Source of the DNA: CAZEQJ01 sp964514385
Lineage (GTDB): Bacteria > Bacteroidota > Bacteroidia > Cytophagales > Cyclobacteriaceae
Direction of reading: 5' to 3'
NCBI GenBank assembly: GCA_964514385.1
Contig: CAZEQJ010000005.1
Coordinates: forward strand, 62,001-126,000
Length of the DNA: 64,000 nt
Numbering within the stretch: the first letter of the stretch is position 1; the number at the start of each line of letters is the position of its first letter. The notes beneath the pieces are model-generated. The model did no database searches. It saw only the letters and a program-made list of their open reading frames with translations, and had not been told where the DNA came from. This document shows, in pieces, positions 25,270 to 34,800 of the stretch. The translations under genes and the position numbers were made by a program.

Positions 25270-26432
25270 AGTGTATTGTAAATATGTTGATACATCCTGA
25301 TGAGCGCCGGGGTGAGGTCTGCATGGCGACGAGACATCGTCCTTTCCGCTATCAGCAGAAATTTTTGCCAGTCCATTGAGGCCGGCCCCCCTTCTCCCCA
25401 CGCAAAGGAGGGTATGAACTTGGGTGGAAACCCGGATCCGAAAATATTGGATCCTACACCGATCGATGTCCCGCTGTTGAGCATGGTGTTGATGGATGTC
25501 TTGACGTGGTCGCCCATAACTGTGCCGCAAAATTGTAAACTGGTATCTTCCATCTTTTGTGTGGCATAGGAGTAGAGGCTGATATCCCCATACGTATTTT
25601 TTAAATTGGATGTATTGGTATCTGCCCCGAGGTTGCACCACGCACCAATTACCGTATTGCCGATAAACCCATCATGTCCTTTGTTGCTGTAGCCCCAAAT
25701 CACGCTGTTACTGACTTCACCACCCACCTTTACGTACGGGCCGATGGTAGAGTCACCGCGTATTTTTGCACCCATATTTACCACGGCATGCTTCCCGGCA
25801 GCAAACGGACCTCTGATGATAGCCCCTTCCTGTATTTCAGTGTAGTCATCCAGTATGACAGGACCGTTTTCGGCATTTATGATAGCTGCACGCATTTTTA
25901 CTCCCTTGCCGAGGTATACATGCGCAGGCTCAATGATGGTGTTGCCAAGCTGGTCTTCTTCACTCAGGTGGTCAAAATCACCCAGTGATACATCAAAACG
26001 GATCTGATCGCCATTCCATTGATAGATCTTCCACGGGCGGTCACATAGCTGATATTCATCTGAAAAATGGATGAAATTCACATTAGACAGCTCTCTCAGC
26101 TCCTGCAGGCTAAGCTTTGAAGCTGAACGAAAGGCCAGTAAGCCGTCATCACTCATCAGAGCCTGTTCATACTGCAGGCTTTTTAGCTGATGTGCCATGC
26201 CTAAGCCCGGGAGCAGCGAGGATCGTACATATAGGTTATCATCTGAGTAGTCCGGTGGGAAAAGCTCGGACAGGTAATCCTCACATAAATAACTGCACGG
26301 CACGCCGAGCACACGTGCCCATTTTTCATCAATGGTGTAATGCCCTACCCTCAGGTTGGCAACGGGCCGGGTAAGGGTAAGTGGTAATTGGTGCTGCCAA
26401 TCATCAAAATGATCAAAGAGTATGATCGTCAT
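25266..26432 (-). CDS. GlmU-like bifunctional sugar nucleotidyl/acetyltransferase (Bacteroidota form)
   Basis: This 388-residue protein combines an unusual N-terminal nucleotidyltransferase-like domain (LTLTRPVANLRVGHYTIDEKW near residues 17-37) with a C-terminal left-handed beta-helix of hexapeptide repeats (about 170-330, VILDDYTEIQEGAIIRGPF and so on). That layout is the alternative GlmU of Bacteroidota, thought to make UDP-GlcNAc from glucosamine 1-phosphate. GlmS, which supplies the pathway, is encoded at 48545 in this window. It heads the minus-strand operon glmU-like, holB, hemC, cyclophilin, SDR, heptad ORF. Confidence 0.85.
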   Translation of the reverse strand: MTIILFDHFDDWQHQLPLTLTRPVANLRVGHYTIDEKWARVLGVPCSYLCEDYLSELFPPDYSDDNLYVRSSLLPGLGMAHQLKSLQYEQALMSDDGLLAFRSASKLSLQELRELSNVNFIHFSDEYQLCDRPWKIYQWNGDQIRFDVSLGDFDHLSEEDQLGNTIIEPAHVYLGKGVKMRAAIINAENGPVILDDYTEIQEGAIIRGPFAAGKHAVVNMGAKIRGDSTIGPYVKVGGEVSNSVIWGYSNKGHDGFIGNTVIGAWCNLGADTNTSNLKNTYGDISLYSYATQKMEDTSLQFCGTVMGDHVKTSINTMLNSGTSIGVGSNIFGSGFPPKFIPSFAWGEGGPASMDWQKFLLIAERTMSRRHADLTPALIRMYQHIYNTL

Positions 26433-26443
26433 GGCCTAAAATT

Positions 26444-26473
26444 AAAAAAGTCTCCCGAGGTAGGAGACTTTTG
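26444..26473 (-). terminator. Rho-independent terminator after rpmE
   Basis: A perfect 10-bp stem (AAAAGTCTCC / GGAGACTTTT) with a 7-nt loop lies 18 bp downstream of rpmE on the minus strand and is followed there by six T. It separates rpmE from the GlmU-like operon. Confidence 0.88.
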
Positions 26474-26490
26474 TATGAAGTTCTTTCGGA

Positions 26491-26739
26491 TTATTTCTTT
26501 TTCGCGTATTTCTGCTTGAATTTCTCTACACGACCTGCCGTATCAAGGAAGATCTTCTTACCGGTGTAGAAAGGATGTGAAGCTGAGCTTACTTCAAGCT
26601 TTATCAACGGGTATTCCTTACCATCTTTCCACTTGATGGTTTCACTCGATGACATGGTAGAACGCGTCATGAATGAAAAATCACTTGACATGTCCTGGAA
26701 AATTACTTCTTTGTACTCGGGATGTATATCTTTTTTCAT
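26491..26739 (-). CDS. rpmE: 50S ribosomal protein L31, type B
   Basis: The ATG at 26739 gives 82 residues beginning MKKDIHPEYKEVIFQD and ending KFKQKYAKKK. The region around SHPFYTGKKIFLDTAGRVEKF is the L31 signature. The zinc-binding cysteines of type A L31 are absent, so this is the type B (zinc-independent) form. An AGGAG sequence precedes the start by about 7 nt, an unusually good ribosome-binding site for this phylum. A canonical promoter lies upstream and a strong terminator downstream, so it is monocistronic. Confidence 0.96.
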   Translation of the reverse strand: MKKDIHPEYKEVIFQDMSSDFSFMTRSTMSSSETIKWKDGKEYPLIKLEVSSASHPFYTGKKIFLDTAGRVEKFKQKYAKKK

Positions 26740-26766
26740 TTTCTGCTCCTGTTTCGAAAAGGACTG

Positions 26767-26797
26767 CAAATGTACACACTATCCTGAGCTTTAGCAA
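26767..26797 (-). promoter_or_regulatory. rpmE promoter (-33 TTG, -7 TACATTTG)
   Basis: On the minus strand TTG (26797-26795) is followed by a 20-nt spacer and TACATTTG (26774-26767), the -33/-7 architecture of the Bacteroidota primary sigma factor. The -7 element ends about 27 nt before the rpmE start. Confidence 0.75.
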
Positions 26798-26902
26798 CCT
26801 GGGCAATAAAATTAATTTAAATTTTCGCCTTTTTATACAGGCATGTGACGTATTGGTCGAAAATTGGGTTAGAGGATGAGATAAATATTATTAATTAGCG
26901 AA

Positions 26903-28549
26903 GTGAAACATCTATTTTCTGCGCTTTTCTTCATATCGTATGCGACACTGGCACAGAGTGCTTTCGTTCCGCTGAATGATTATTACTATCATCAGATTGA
27001 CAGGCTTGAAATAAAAAACGGGGCGTTCAGCCAGCATTTCAACAGTACATTGAAGCCATTGCAGCGTAAAAACATCGGGCTGTTCCTCAACGAACTGAAC
27101 GCTGAAGACCATACAGGTGAGCTCGAATACCTTAGGGCCGACAACCGGGATTGGGTTGATGATACTGCAAGCCTTGCTCCCGGCGTTTTTAACCTTTTTT
27201 ATCAGAACAGACCGGATTTTTATTATGTCAATACACCCGGTTTTCAGCTTCACCTCAACCCGGGACTGCACCTCGCCTATGGCGACGAACGTCAGGGGGG
27301 CCTCCGACCTATCATCAATACCCGCGCAGCGGAAATACATGGACAAATTGATGACAAAATCGGGTTTTACTCTTATATAGGTGAAAATCAGGCACTCTTC
27401 CCGGGATATGTGCGCGATTTCACTTCAGCCTACGATGCCGTGCCGCATGAAGGGTTCTGGAAGACCTTCCGCTCCGCCGACAGCGTGGATTTTTTCCATG
27501 TTCGTGGCTATGTATCTTTTAATGCAAGCAAACATATTAATGTGCAGGCAGGCTACGACCGTCTGTTTCTTGGCGATGGCATTCGCTCTATGCTGATCAG
27601 TGACTTCACCAGCAATTATATGTTTGGCAAAATCGATACCCGCGTCTGGAAGCTCAACTATGTGAACATCTTCACTCTGATGAAGCCAGATTCACCATCA
27701 CCGTTGTCCGATGTGCCCAATAAATATATGGCAATGCATTATCTGAGCATCAACCTGTTGAAAAATCTGCGTATCGGCCTTTTTGAATCGATTGTATTCG
27801 GGACAGATGGCTTCTATTTGCCATACCTGAATCCTATTATTTTTTATCGTGCCGTAGAGCATCAGAATGGCAGCCGTGACAATGCCCTGGTTGGAGCTGA
27901 TTTCCGGTGGGACTTCCTGTCCCGGTTTTCACTCTACGGACAGTTTGTGCTGGATGAATTTTTACTTTCTAACCTGAGAGAACGAAACGGATGGTGGGCC
28001 AATAAATATGGCGGACAGCTGGGCCTTAAATATATCGACGCCTTTGGCATCCCTACCCTGGATTTGCAGGCCGAAGCTAATTTCGCAAGACCTTATTTAT
28101 ATGCCCATACCTTTTTTACCGGGCAAAATGAGCTGATCACAAGCTACACACACTACAATCAGCCGCTGGCGCATCCGCTGGGTGCTAATTTCAGGGAAAT
28201 GGTATACGCCCTTCGCTATCGCCCCTTCAGAAACCTAACCCTCGACGCACGCCTGATCATGGCAGCATATGGCAGCGATACCACCGGCGTCAACTGGGGG
28301 AAGGAAGTGCTGAAAGATTATTCCGAAGGCAGACCCCGTGAGTTTGGCAATTTTACCACACAGGGCATCTTTACATCCCTGATGTACAGTGATGTCACCC
28401 TCACATTCATGCCGTTTCATAATGTATTCCTTGACCTGACTTATGTACGAAGGAGGGAATCATTTGAAAATACCCTCAATGATCGCCATACAGATTTTAT
28501 TGAACTGGCCCTGCGGTATAATCTGGCCCGTCGCCGGAATGAATTCTGA
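26903..28549 (+). CDS. Wzi/RemB-like outer-membrane beta-barrel protein
   Basis: A GTG start at 26903 gives a signal peptide (MKHLFSALFFISYATLAQS) and a 530-residue protein rich in aromatic amphipathic strands. It resembles the capsule-assembly Wzi barrel family that in Bacteroidota includes the gliding-associated RemB. Useful landmarks are the YDRLFLGDGIRSMLISDF segment near residue 218 and LALRYNLARRRNEF at the end. In Wzi the barrel anchors capsule polysaccharide; whether this protein does that or acts in motility is not decided by the sequence. No capsule genes are adjacent. Confidence 0.68.
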   Translation: MKHLFSALFFISYATLAQSAFVPLNDYYYHQIDRLEIKNGAFSQHFNSTLKPLQRKNIGLFLNELNAEDHTGELEYLRADNRDWVDDTASLAPGVFNLFYQNRPDFYYVNTPGFQLHLNPGLHLAYGDERQGGLRPIINTRAAEIHGQIDDKIGFYSYIGENQALFPGYVRDFTSAYDAVPHEGFWKTFRSADSVDFFHVRGYVSFNASKHINVQAGYDRLFLGDGIRSMLISDFTSNYMFGKIDTRVWKLNYVNIFTLMKPDSPSPLSDVPNKYMAMHYLSINLLKNLRIGLFESIVFGTDGFYLPYLNPIIFYRAVEHQNGSRDNALVGADFRWDFLSRFSLYGQFVLDEFLLSNLRERNGWWANKYGGQLGLKYIDAFGIPTLDLQAEANFARPYLYAHTFFTGQNELITSYTHYNQPLAHPLGANFREMVYALRYRPFRNLTLDARLIMAAYGSDTTGVNWGKEVLKDYSEGRPREFGNFTTQGIFTSLMYSDVTLTFMPFHNVFLDLTYVRRRESFENTLNDRHTDFIELALRYNLARRRNEF

Positions 28550-28621
28550 CGACTTTTAAACTATTGTGACGTATTTGTTGTCTTATTTAATCTAACGTGC
28601 TGGATATTCAATGTTTTAATA

Positions 28622-28629
28622 TATCTTTG
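28622..28629 (+). promoter_or_regulatory. Candidate -7 element for the rpsP operon
   Basis: TATCTTTG matches TAnnTTTG and sits 52 nt before the rpsP ATG. At a 19-nt spacing upstream there is CTG, one mismatch from the TTG -33 element. Confidence 0.6.
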
Positions 28630-28681
28630 CACCCTGTTTTACAATTTGGACGAGTTCCAAGACAAAAACTTTAGTAAACAC

Positions 28682-29341
28682 ATGGCAGTAAAAATCAGAT
28701 TAGCAAGAAGAGGAAGAAAGAAACTGGCAATGTACGACTTGGTCGTAGCCGATGCCAGAGCACCACGTGATGGTCGCTTTATTGAAAAACTGGGTACCTA
28801 CAATCCCAATACCAACCCTGCGTCTATCGTATTGAATGACGATAAAGCACTGGATTGGGTATTGAAAGGAGCACAACCTACAGATACCGTACGTGCAATG
28901 CTTTCGTACCGTGGCATAATGCTCAAAAAACATCTTCAGATAGGGGTAAACAAAGGTGCCCTTACACAGGAGGAAGCAGATGCCAAATTCAACGAATGGA
29001 AAGAGAGCAAAGACAAAAAGATTTCAACCAAGGTTGAAGGCATTACAAGCAAGAAGGAAGCTGAAAGAAAAGCCCGCCTCGAAGCTGAACGTAAAATCAG
29101 GGAAACCCGCGCTGCAGAACTGAAAAAAGCAGAAGAAGCTGCCGCAGCTGAAGCCGCTCCTGAGGAAGAAACTGCTGAAAATAACGAAACTGCAGAAGCA
29201 CAGGCAGAGGAGAATGTAACAGCTGAAGCATCTGCAGACGAAGCGGGCACCGAGGAAACACAACCCGAAGAGCCCAAGGCTGAAACTGAAGAAGAGCCCA
29301 AGGCTGAAGCTGAAGCGGTAGAAGAAAAGAAAGAGGACTAA
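28682..29341 (+). CDS. rpsP: 30S ribosomal protein S16 with long acidic C-terminal extension
   Basis: Residues 1-80 are canonical S16 (MAVKIRLARRGRKK, then DSR-equivalent ARAPRDGRFIEKLGTYNP). Unlike the 80-90 residue proteins of most bacteria, about 140 more residues follow. First comes a charged helical linker (TSKKEAERKARLEAERK), then a tail of almost only Ala, Glu, Thr and Pro, including a near repeat EEPKAET/EEPKAEA. Extended S16 tails are usual in Bacteroidota, but this one is long. The ATG at 28682 is preferred over in-frame upstream codons. First gene of rpsP-rimM-trmD-rplS. Confidence 0.96.
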   Translation: MAVKIRLARRGRKKLAMYDLVVADARAPRDGRFIEKLGTYNPNTNPASIVLNDDKALDWVLKGAQPTDTVRAMLSYRGIMLKKHLQIGVNKGALTQEEADAKFNEWKESKDKKISTKVEGITSKKEAERKARLEAERKIRETRAAELKKAEEAAAAEAAPEEETAENNETAEAQAEENVTAEASADEAGTEETQPEEPKAETEEEPKAEAEAVEEKKED

Positions 29342-29351
29342 TCTCCTCCGC

Positions 29352-29891
29352 ATGTTTGATAAGTCTTCTTGTTTTGAATGGGGCTATATCACAAAGGCTA
29401 AAGGATTAAAGGGCGAATTGGTAGCCTTTATGGATACCGATCATCCTGAATCATATACCACACTGGAATCAGTGCTTGTTGAAAATAAAGCCAACAAAGA
29501 ACTGATTCCTTTTTTTATTCTCTCCATACAAATTCAGGGCAGTTATGCCACACTTTCGCTGGAAGGCGTAGAAAGCCGTGAAGCAGCAGAGGACATGACA
29601 GGTTCAAAGCTCTATCTGCCCGAAAGTCTCCTGCCTGTGCTGAAAGGTGACAGGTTTTATTATCATGAAATCATAGGCTTTGATGTGTTTGACCAAAATC
29701 GTCAACCGATAGGTCCCGTGCAGGCCGTAATAGACCTGCCCGGAAATGAGCTGTTCGAGATAAAACATAAAGGAAAAGAAGTGCTGGTGCCAATATCAGA
29801 CGGCATCATTCAAAAAGTGGATAAAAAGAATAGACAGCTCCACCTGTTTATTCCGGATGGTTTACTCGAAATTTACACAGATGAGAATTGA
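29352..29891 (+). CDS. rimM: Ribosome maturation factor RimM
   Basis: RimM binds S19 in the pre-30S head and aids 16S maturation. The N-terminal half has GYITKAKGLKGELVAFMDTD near residues 11-30, and the PRC-barrel half has YYHEIIGFDVFDQNRQPIG near 97-115 and LPGNELFEIKHKGKEVLVPI. The length of 179 residues is standard. The stop overlaps the trmD start by 11 bp. The order rpsP-rimM-trmD-rplS is the classic one. Confidence 0.94.
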   Translation: MFDKSSCFEWGYITKAKGLKGELVAFMDTDHPESYTTLESVLVENKANKELIPFFILSIQIQGSYATLSLEGVESREAAEDMTGSKLYLPESLLPVLKGDRFYYHEIIGFDVFDQNRQPIGPVQAVIDLPGNELFEIKHKGKEVLVPISDGIIQKVDKKNRQLHLFIPDGLLEIYTDEN

Positions 29892-30564
29892 TCTGATCAC
29901 ATGTGTTCCCGCCCTGGTGGAAAGTCCGCTGAACCACTCTATCATGAAGCGTGCGCAGGATAAAGGCCTGCTGGAGGTAGTGGTGCATAACCTCCGCGAT
30001 TATGCAACTGATAAATATAAAAGCGTCGACGACTATCAGTATGGCGGGGGTGCCGGCATGGTGCTGATGATCGAACCTATTGCACAGTGTATTGATCAAC
30101 TGAAGGATAAAAGGAGTTATGATGAGGTGATATACATGACGCCTGACGGTGATACCTTGAATCAGCAGGTGGCCAATCAGCTCTCTCTCGGCGAGAATAT
30201 TATTATTCTGGCAGGACATTACAAGGGCGTAGATCATCGCGTACGCGAACATCTTATCAACCGTGAAATATCGGTGGGTGACTTTGTCGTTTCCGGAGGT
30301 GAGCTACCGGCTGTACTGCTGATCGATGCCATTGGCAGGCTGATACCCGGTGTACTTTCAGACGAAACCAGTGCCCTTACCGACTCCTTTCAGGATCATC
30401 TGCTGGCTCCTCCGGTCTATACACGCCCGGCAGAGTACAAGGGATGGCGTGTTCCCGAAATACTGATGAGCGGACATGAAGCGAAAATTGAAGAATGGCG
30501 CACAGAAAAAGCCATCGAACGCACAAAAAAATTACGACCAGATTTATTTTCGAAAAACAGCTGA
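29881..30564 (+). CDS. trmD: tRNA (guanine-37-N1)-methyltransferase
   Basis: TrmD methylates G37 of tRNAs to prevent frameshifting. The ATG at 29881 (MRIDLITCVPALVESPLNHSI) is chosen over an in-frame TTG at 29857 because it matches the family N-terminus. The deep trefoil knot of the SPOUT fold shows as ILAGHYKGVDHRVREH and then VGDFVVSGGELPAVLLIDA near residues 131-149. The length is 227 residues. The stop lies within a small dyad that precedes rplS. Confidence 0.96.
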   Translation: MRIDLITCVPALVESPLNHSIMKRAQDKGLLEVVVHNLRDYATDKYKSVDDYQYGGGAGMVLMIEPIAQCIDQLKDKRSYDEVIYMTPDGDTLNQQVANQLSLGENIIILAGHYKGVDHRVREHLINREISVGDFVVSGGELPAVLLIDAIGRLIPGVLSDETSALTDSFQDHLLAPPVYTRPAEYKGWRVPEILMSGHEAKIEEWRTEKAIERTKKLRPDLFSKNS

Positions 30565-30598
30565 CTATTGGTCAGTATCAATAATTTATCTATATTTG
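30561..30598 (+). promoter_or_regulatory. rplS promoter inside the operon, with overlapping dyad
   Basis: TTG (30568-30570), a 20-nt spacer and TATATTTG (30591-30598) form a full -33/-7 promoter immediately before rplS. The -33 TTG lies in the loop of a perfect dyad CTGAC-TATTG-GTCAG (30561-30575) that also covers the trmD stop codon. An internal promoter here would let L19 be made independently of the upstream genes. Confidence 0.68.
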
Positions 30599-30627
30599 CA
30601 CCTCGTTTTCCAAAATTGAAAATAACG

Positions 30628-30984
30628 ATGAGCGACCTAATAAAAAAATATCTCGGATCAGAATACACAGAGGCCATCTCAAAGTATCCTGATTTTGGTC
30701 CTGGTGATACTGTAAATGTACATGTGAAGATCAGTGAGGGTAATAAGGAAAGAATTCAGCAGTTCCAGGGAACGGTAATTCAGCGAAGAAGCAAAGGGTC
30801 GCTTGGAGAAACCTTCACCGTAAGAAAGGTATCCAATGGTGTAGGTATAGAGCGTATTTTCCCTATCGCATCACCTGCTATAGAGAAGATCGACCTGGTA
30901 AGAAAAGGTAAGGTGAGAAGAGCAAGAATATTCTACCTGAGAGGTCGAAAAGGAAAATCGGCACGTATCAAAGAAAAATTATAA
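30628..30984 (+). CDS. rplS: 50S ribosomal protein L19
   Basis: The ATG at 30628 gives 118 residues, standard for L19. Signatures are FGPGDTVNVHVKISEGNKER near residues 23-42, QFQGTVIQRRSKG near 44-56 and the C-terminal VRRARIFYLRGRKGKSARIKE. It has its own promoter and a strong terminator and closes the rpsP operon. Confidence 0.97.
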   Translation: MSDLIKKYLGSEYTEAISKYPDFGPGDTVNVHVKISEGNKERIQQFQGTVIQRRSKGSLGETFTVRKVSNGVGIERIFPIASPAIEKIDLVRKGKVRRARIFYLRGRKGKSARIKEKL

Positions 30985-30992
30985 ATCTCATC

Positions 30993-31022
30993 AAAGCCGT
31001 CACAACCGACGGCTTTTTTTAT
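30993..31022 (+). terminator. Rho-independent terminator after rplS
   Basis: A perfect 9-bp stem (AAAGCCGTC / GACGGCTTT) with a 6-nt loop, followed by T-rich sequence, begins 9 bp after the rplS stop. Confidence 0.93.
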
Positions 31023-31066
31023 TTCAGGCTTAACCTTGGCTTCGCAACCCTCGTTTCTAATACACT

Positions 31067-31840
31067 GTGACCTTACATTTTCATAAATATCACGGCACGG
31101 GCAACGACTTCATCATGATCAACAACATCGATGGCAGCGTCAGCCTGTCAAAGGATGTGATACAGCAAATATGTACCCGCCGTTTTGGTATCGGATCTGA
31201 TGGCCTGATACTCATCAGCCCGACCCCGGATGCAGATTTTGAAATGGAATTCTACAACCCTGATGGTTCGCAAAGCATGTGTGGTAATGGTGCCCGGTGT
31301 GCCGTAAAATTCGCCTTTGATCAGGGTATCATAGGGCCTGACACCCGCTTTATTGCTATTGATGGTGTGCATACGGGAGAAGTAATGGATAAAAAAGTGC
31401 AGGTATCGATGCGCGATGTGCAAGAAATGGAGACGGAAAACAGTCGGATTTCCTTCATCAACACCGGATCTCCACACGTCCTCATCTATTCCGGTGATGT
31501 GGATGATATCGATGTCATACAGGAAGGACGCCTCGTACGATATAATGCGAAGTATCAACCCGGTGGGACCAACGTCAATTTTATAGAGGAACTACATGCG
31601 GGCAAAATAAAAGTGCGTACTTATGAACGAGGTGTCGAAAATGAAACGTTCTCATGTGGTACAGGTGTTACCGGAGCCTCTATAGGGTATGGACTGCAAA
31701 AAGGCATGAATCATATCGAAGTTGAAACAAAAGGTGGACATCTTACTGTAGATTTTAACGAAAGGTCTTCGAATCACATCACGGATATTTATCTTTGTGG
31801 ACCTGCCGAAAAGGTATTTGAAGGAACCCTAGAGATTTAA
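31067..31840 (+). CDS. dapF: Diaminopimelate epimerase
   Basis: DapF interconverts LL- and meso-diaminopimelate for lysine and peptidoglycan synthesis. Both catalytic cysteines are visible: Cys72 in PDGSQSMCGNGARC and Cys197 in ENETFSCGTGVTG. A GTG at 31067 is the start (MTLHFHKYHGTGNDF), giving 257 residues. SecA follows after 9 bp, so the two are probably co-transcribed. Confidence 0.96.
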   Translation: MTLHFHKYHGTGNDFIMINNIDGSVSLSKDVIQQICTRRFGIGSDGLILISPTPDADFEMEFYNPDGSQSMCGNGARCAVKFAFDQGIIGPDTRFIAIDGVHTGEVMDKKVQVSMRDVQEMETENSRISFINTGSPHVLIYSGDVDDIDVIQEGRLVRYNAKYQPGGTNVNFIEELHAGKIKVRTYERGVENETFSCGTGVTGASIGYGLQKGMNHIEVETKGGHLTVDFNERSSNHITDIYLCGPAEKVFEGTLEI

Positions 31841-31849
31841 GCTACTATT

Positions 31850-34800
31850 ATGCTGAATTTTATTTCCAAAGCTGCGTCAAAAATATTTGGCTCAAAATCC
31901 GAAAAGGATATTAAAGGTATAATGCCTTATGTGGAGGCTACCAATAAAATATATGCGACCCTTTCCTCTCTTTCAGACGATGAGCTGAGGGCGAAATCTG
32001 CCGCAATAAAAGATGACATCTCAACCCGGCTCAAGGAAATCGATGATGAGATTGCAAAGCTCACGCAAAAGGTAGAGGACAATGAGGAGCTTCCGCTTGA
32101 GGAAAAAGAGGCTATCTTCAACCAGATTGACAGCCTTGAAGAAAAGCGAAACGAGGAGCTGGAGAAAATCCTCCTGGATGTACTGCCCGATACATTTGCC
32201 GTGGTGAAGGAAACAGCCCGCCGGTTTGCAGAAAACGAAGGACTTAAGGTAAATGCCAGCATGCATGACAAAATGCTGGCCCAGACACGTGATTTTGTTT
32301 CCATTGAAGGAGATAAAGCGGTGTGGGGCAATACCTGGAAAGCTGCAGGCAATGATATTACGTGGAATATGATCCATTATGATGTGCAGCTTATTGGTGG
32401 TGTCGTCTTGCATACCGGAAAGATCGCCGAAATGGCCACAGGTGAAGGAAAAACCCTTGTATCGACATTGCCTGCTTTCCTGAATGCTTTAGCAGGACGT
32501 GGAGTGCATATCGTGACTGTCAACAATTACCTTGCCCTTCGGGATGCCGAATGGAACGCCCCGCTGTTTGCATTTCATGGCCTTACTGTCGATTGTATTG
32601 ACAAACACCAGCCAGGTTCTGAAGCACGGATAGCTGCCTATAACGCAGACATCACCTATGGCACCAATAATGAGTTTGGTTTCGACTACCTGCGTGATAA
32701 TATGGCCCGCGACACACGGGAGCTGGTTCAGCGCAAACACCACTATGCGATCATTGATGAGGTTGACTCTGTGTTGATTGACGAGGCACGTACACCACTT
32801 ATCATCTCCGGTCCTGTACCTAGAGGAGATGAGCATGAATTCTATGAGCTGAAACCACGTATCGCCAAACTGGTAGAGGAGCAGAAAAAGCTGATCAGCC
32901 AGTTTCTCATTGATGCGAAAAAGAAAATTGCCGCAGGAGACACTAAAGAAGGCGGACTGGCATTGTTTCGTGCCTTTCGCGGTTTACCTAAGTACAAGCC
33001 TTTGATAAAATACCTCAGTGAAACGGGTATTCGGGCTTTGCTTCAGAAAACAGAAAACTTCTACCTCCAGGATAACTCCAAGATGATGCCTGAGGCGGAT
33101 GAGCCCCTCCTTTTCACCATCGATGAAAAAAATAACAACATTGAACTCACCGAAAAGGGTCTGGAAAATATTACCAAAACCGGTGAGGACCCCAACTTCT
33201 TTATCCTGCCTGATATTGGCGTTGCTGTTTCCCAGATAGAACAGGACCAAAGCCTGGATGATGAAGATAAAATTGTTAAGAAAGATGCGATCATTAAGGA
33301 TTACTCAGCAAAGGCACAACGTATTCATACGGTAAACCAGCTGCTCAAAGCCTATACCCTTTTTGAAAAAGACACAGAATACATTATCGCAGATGGTAAG
33401 GTCAAGATAGTGGACGAACAGACTGGGCGTGTGCTCGACGGCAGAAGATATTCTGACGGGCTGCATCAGGCTATTGAAGCAAAGGAAAATGTGAAGATTG
33501 AGGATGCAACCCAAACATACGCCACCATTACGCTGCAAAACTATTTCCGGATGTATCACAAGCTCGCCGGTATGACCGGTACTGCTGAAACAGAAGCAGG
33601 AGAACTTTGGGAGATATATAAGCTGGATGTAGTGGTAATACCTACTAACCGCCCCATTGTACGCAGCGACCAGAATGATAAAGTGTATAAAACGGCCCGG
33701 GAAAAGTTTAATGCCGTCATTGATGAAATAGTGGAATTGACTGAAGCCGGCCGGCCTGTGCTTGTGGGTACCACCTCCGTAGAGATATCGGAAGTAGTAA
33801 GCCGCATGCTTAACCTGCGCAAAATCAAACATCAGGTATTGAATGCCAAGCAACATCAGCGTGAAGCAGAAGTGGTAGCAGAAGCGGGTAAGCCCGGCAC
33901 CGTGACCATCGCTACGAACATGGCCGGTCGTGGTACCGATATTAAGCTTACTCCGGAATCAAAGGCAGCAGGAGGTCTTGCCATCATAGGTACAGAACGA
34001 CACGAGTCACGACGTGTAGATCGTCAGTTGCGGGGACGTTCCGGACGTCAGGGAGATCCGGGTTCCAGTCAGTTTTTTGTATCCCTCGAAGATAACCTGA
34101 TGCGCCTTTTCGGCTCCGACAGGATGGCCAAACTGATGGACCGCCTTGGCCTTAAAGAAGGAGAAGTGATACAGGCAGGGGCCATCACAAAGTCGATCGA
34201 ACGCGCTCAGAAAAAGGTGGAAGAAAACAACTTTGGTATCCGAAAGCGTCTGCTGGAGTACGATGATGTGATGAATTCGCAACGGGAGGTGATCTATACA
34301 CGGCGCAAGAATGCCCTGTACGGAGACCGCCTTGAAGTAGATGTCCTGAATACGTTCTATGATGTCTGCGAAGAGATTGCCAATGACACAATGGCCACCA
34401 TGAATTATGAGGGCTTTCGGCTTAACTGCCTGAGCACCCTCGGCATCGATGTAGATATCTCAGAGGATGATCTGAAGGCAATGTCCAATGATGTGCTTAC
34501 ACAAACGCTTTTTAATAAGGCACTTACACATTACCGTGAAAAGAATAAAATCATCCGCGACAGGTCAGCCCATGTATTTAAGGAAGTGCAGAAAAACCGC
34601 GGTGCCACTGTAAAGAATATTCAGGTGCCCATGTCAGACGGTAAGAAAACACTCGGCGTCATCTGCGACCTGAACAAGGCAGTGGAATCCCATGGACTGA
34701 ACCTGATACGTGGCATGGAAAAATATAGCACCCTTGCCTTCATCGACCAGGCGTGGAAAGAGCATCTCAGGGAAATGGACGACCTGAAGCAATCGGTACA

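Noticed and set aside
25270..25641. A 124-residue N-terminal extension of holB
   Set aside because: It is antisense to the GlmU-like gene and has no similarity to delta-prime; the family begins at the ATG at 25269.
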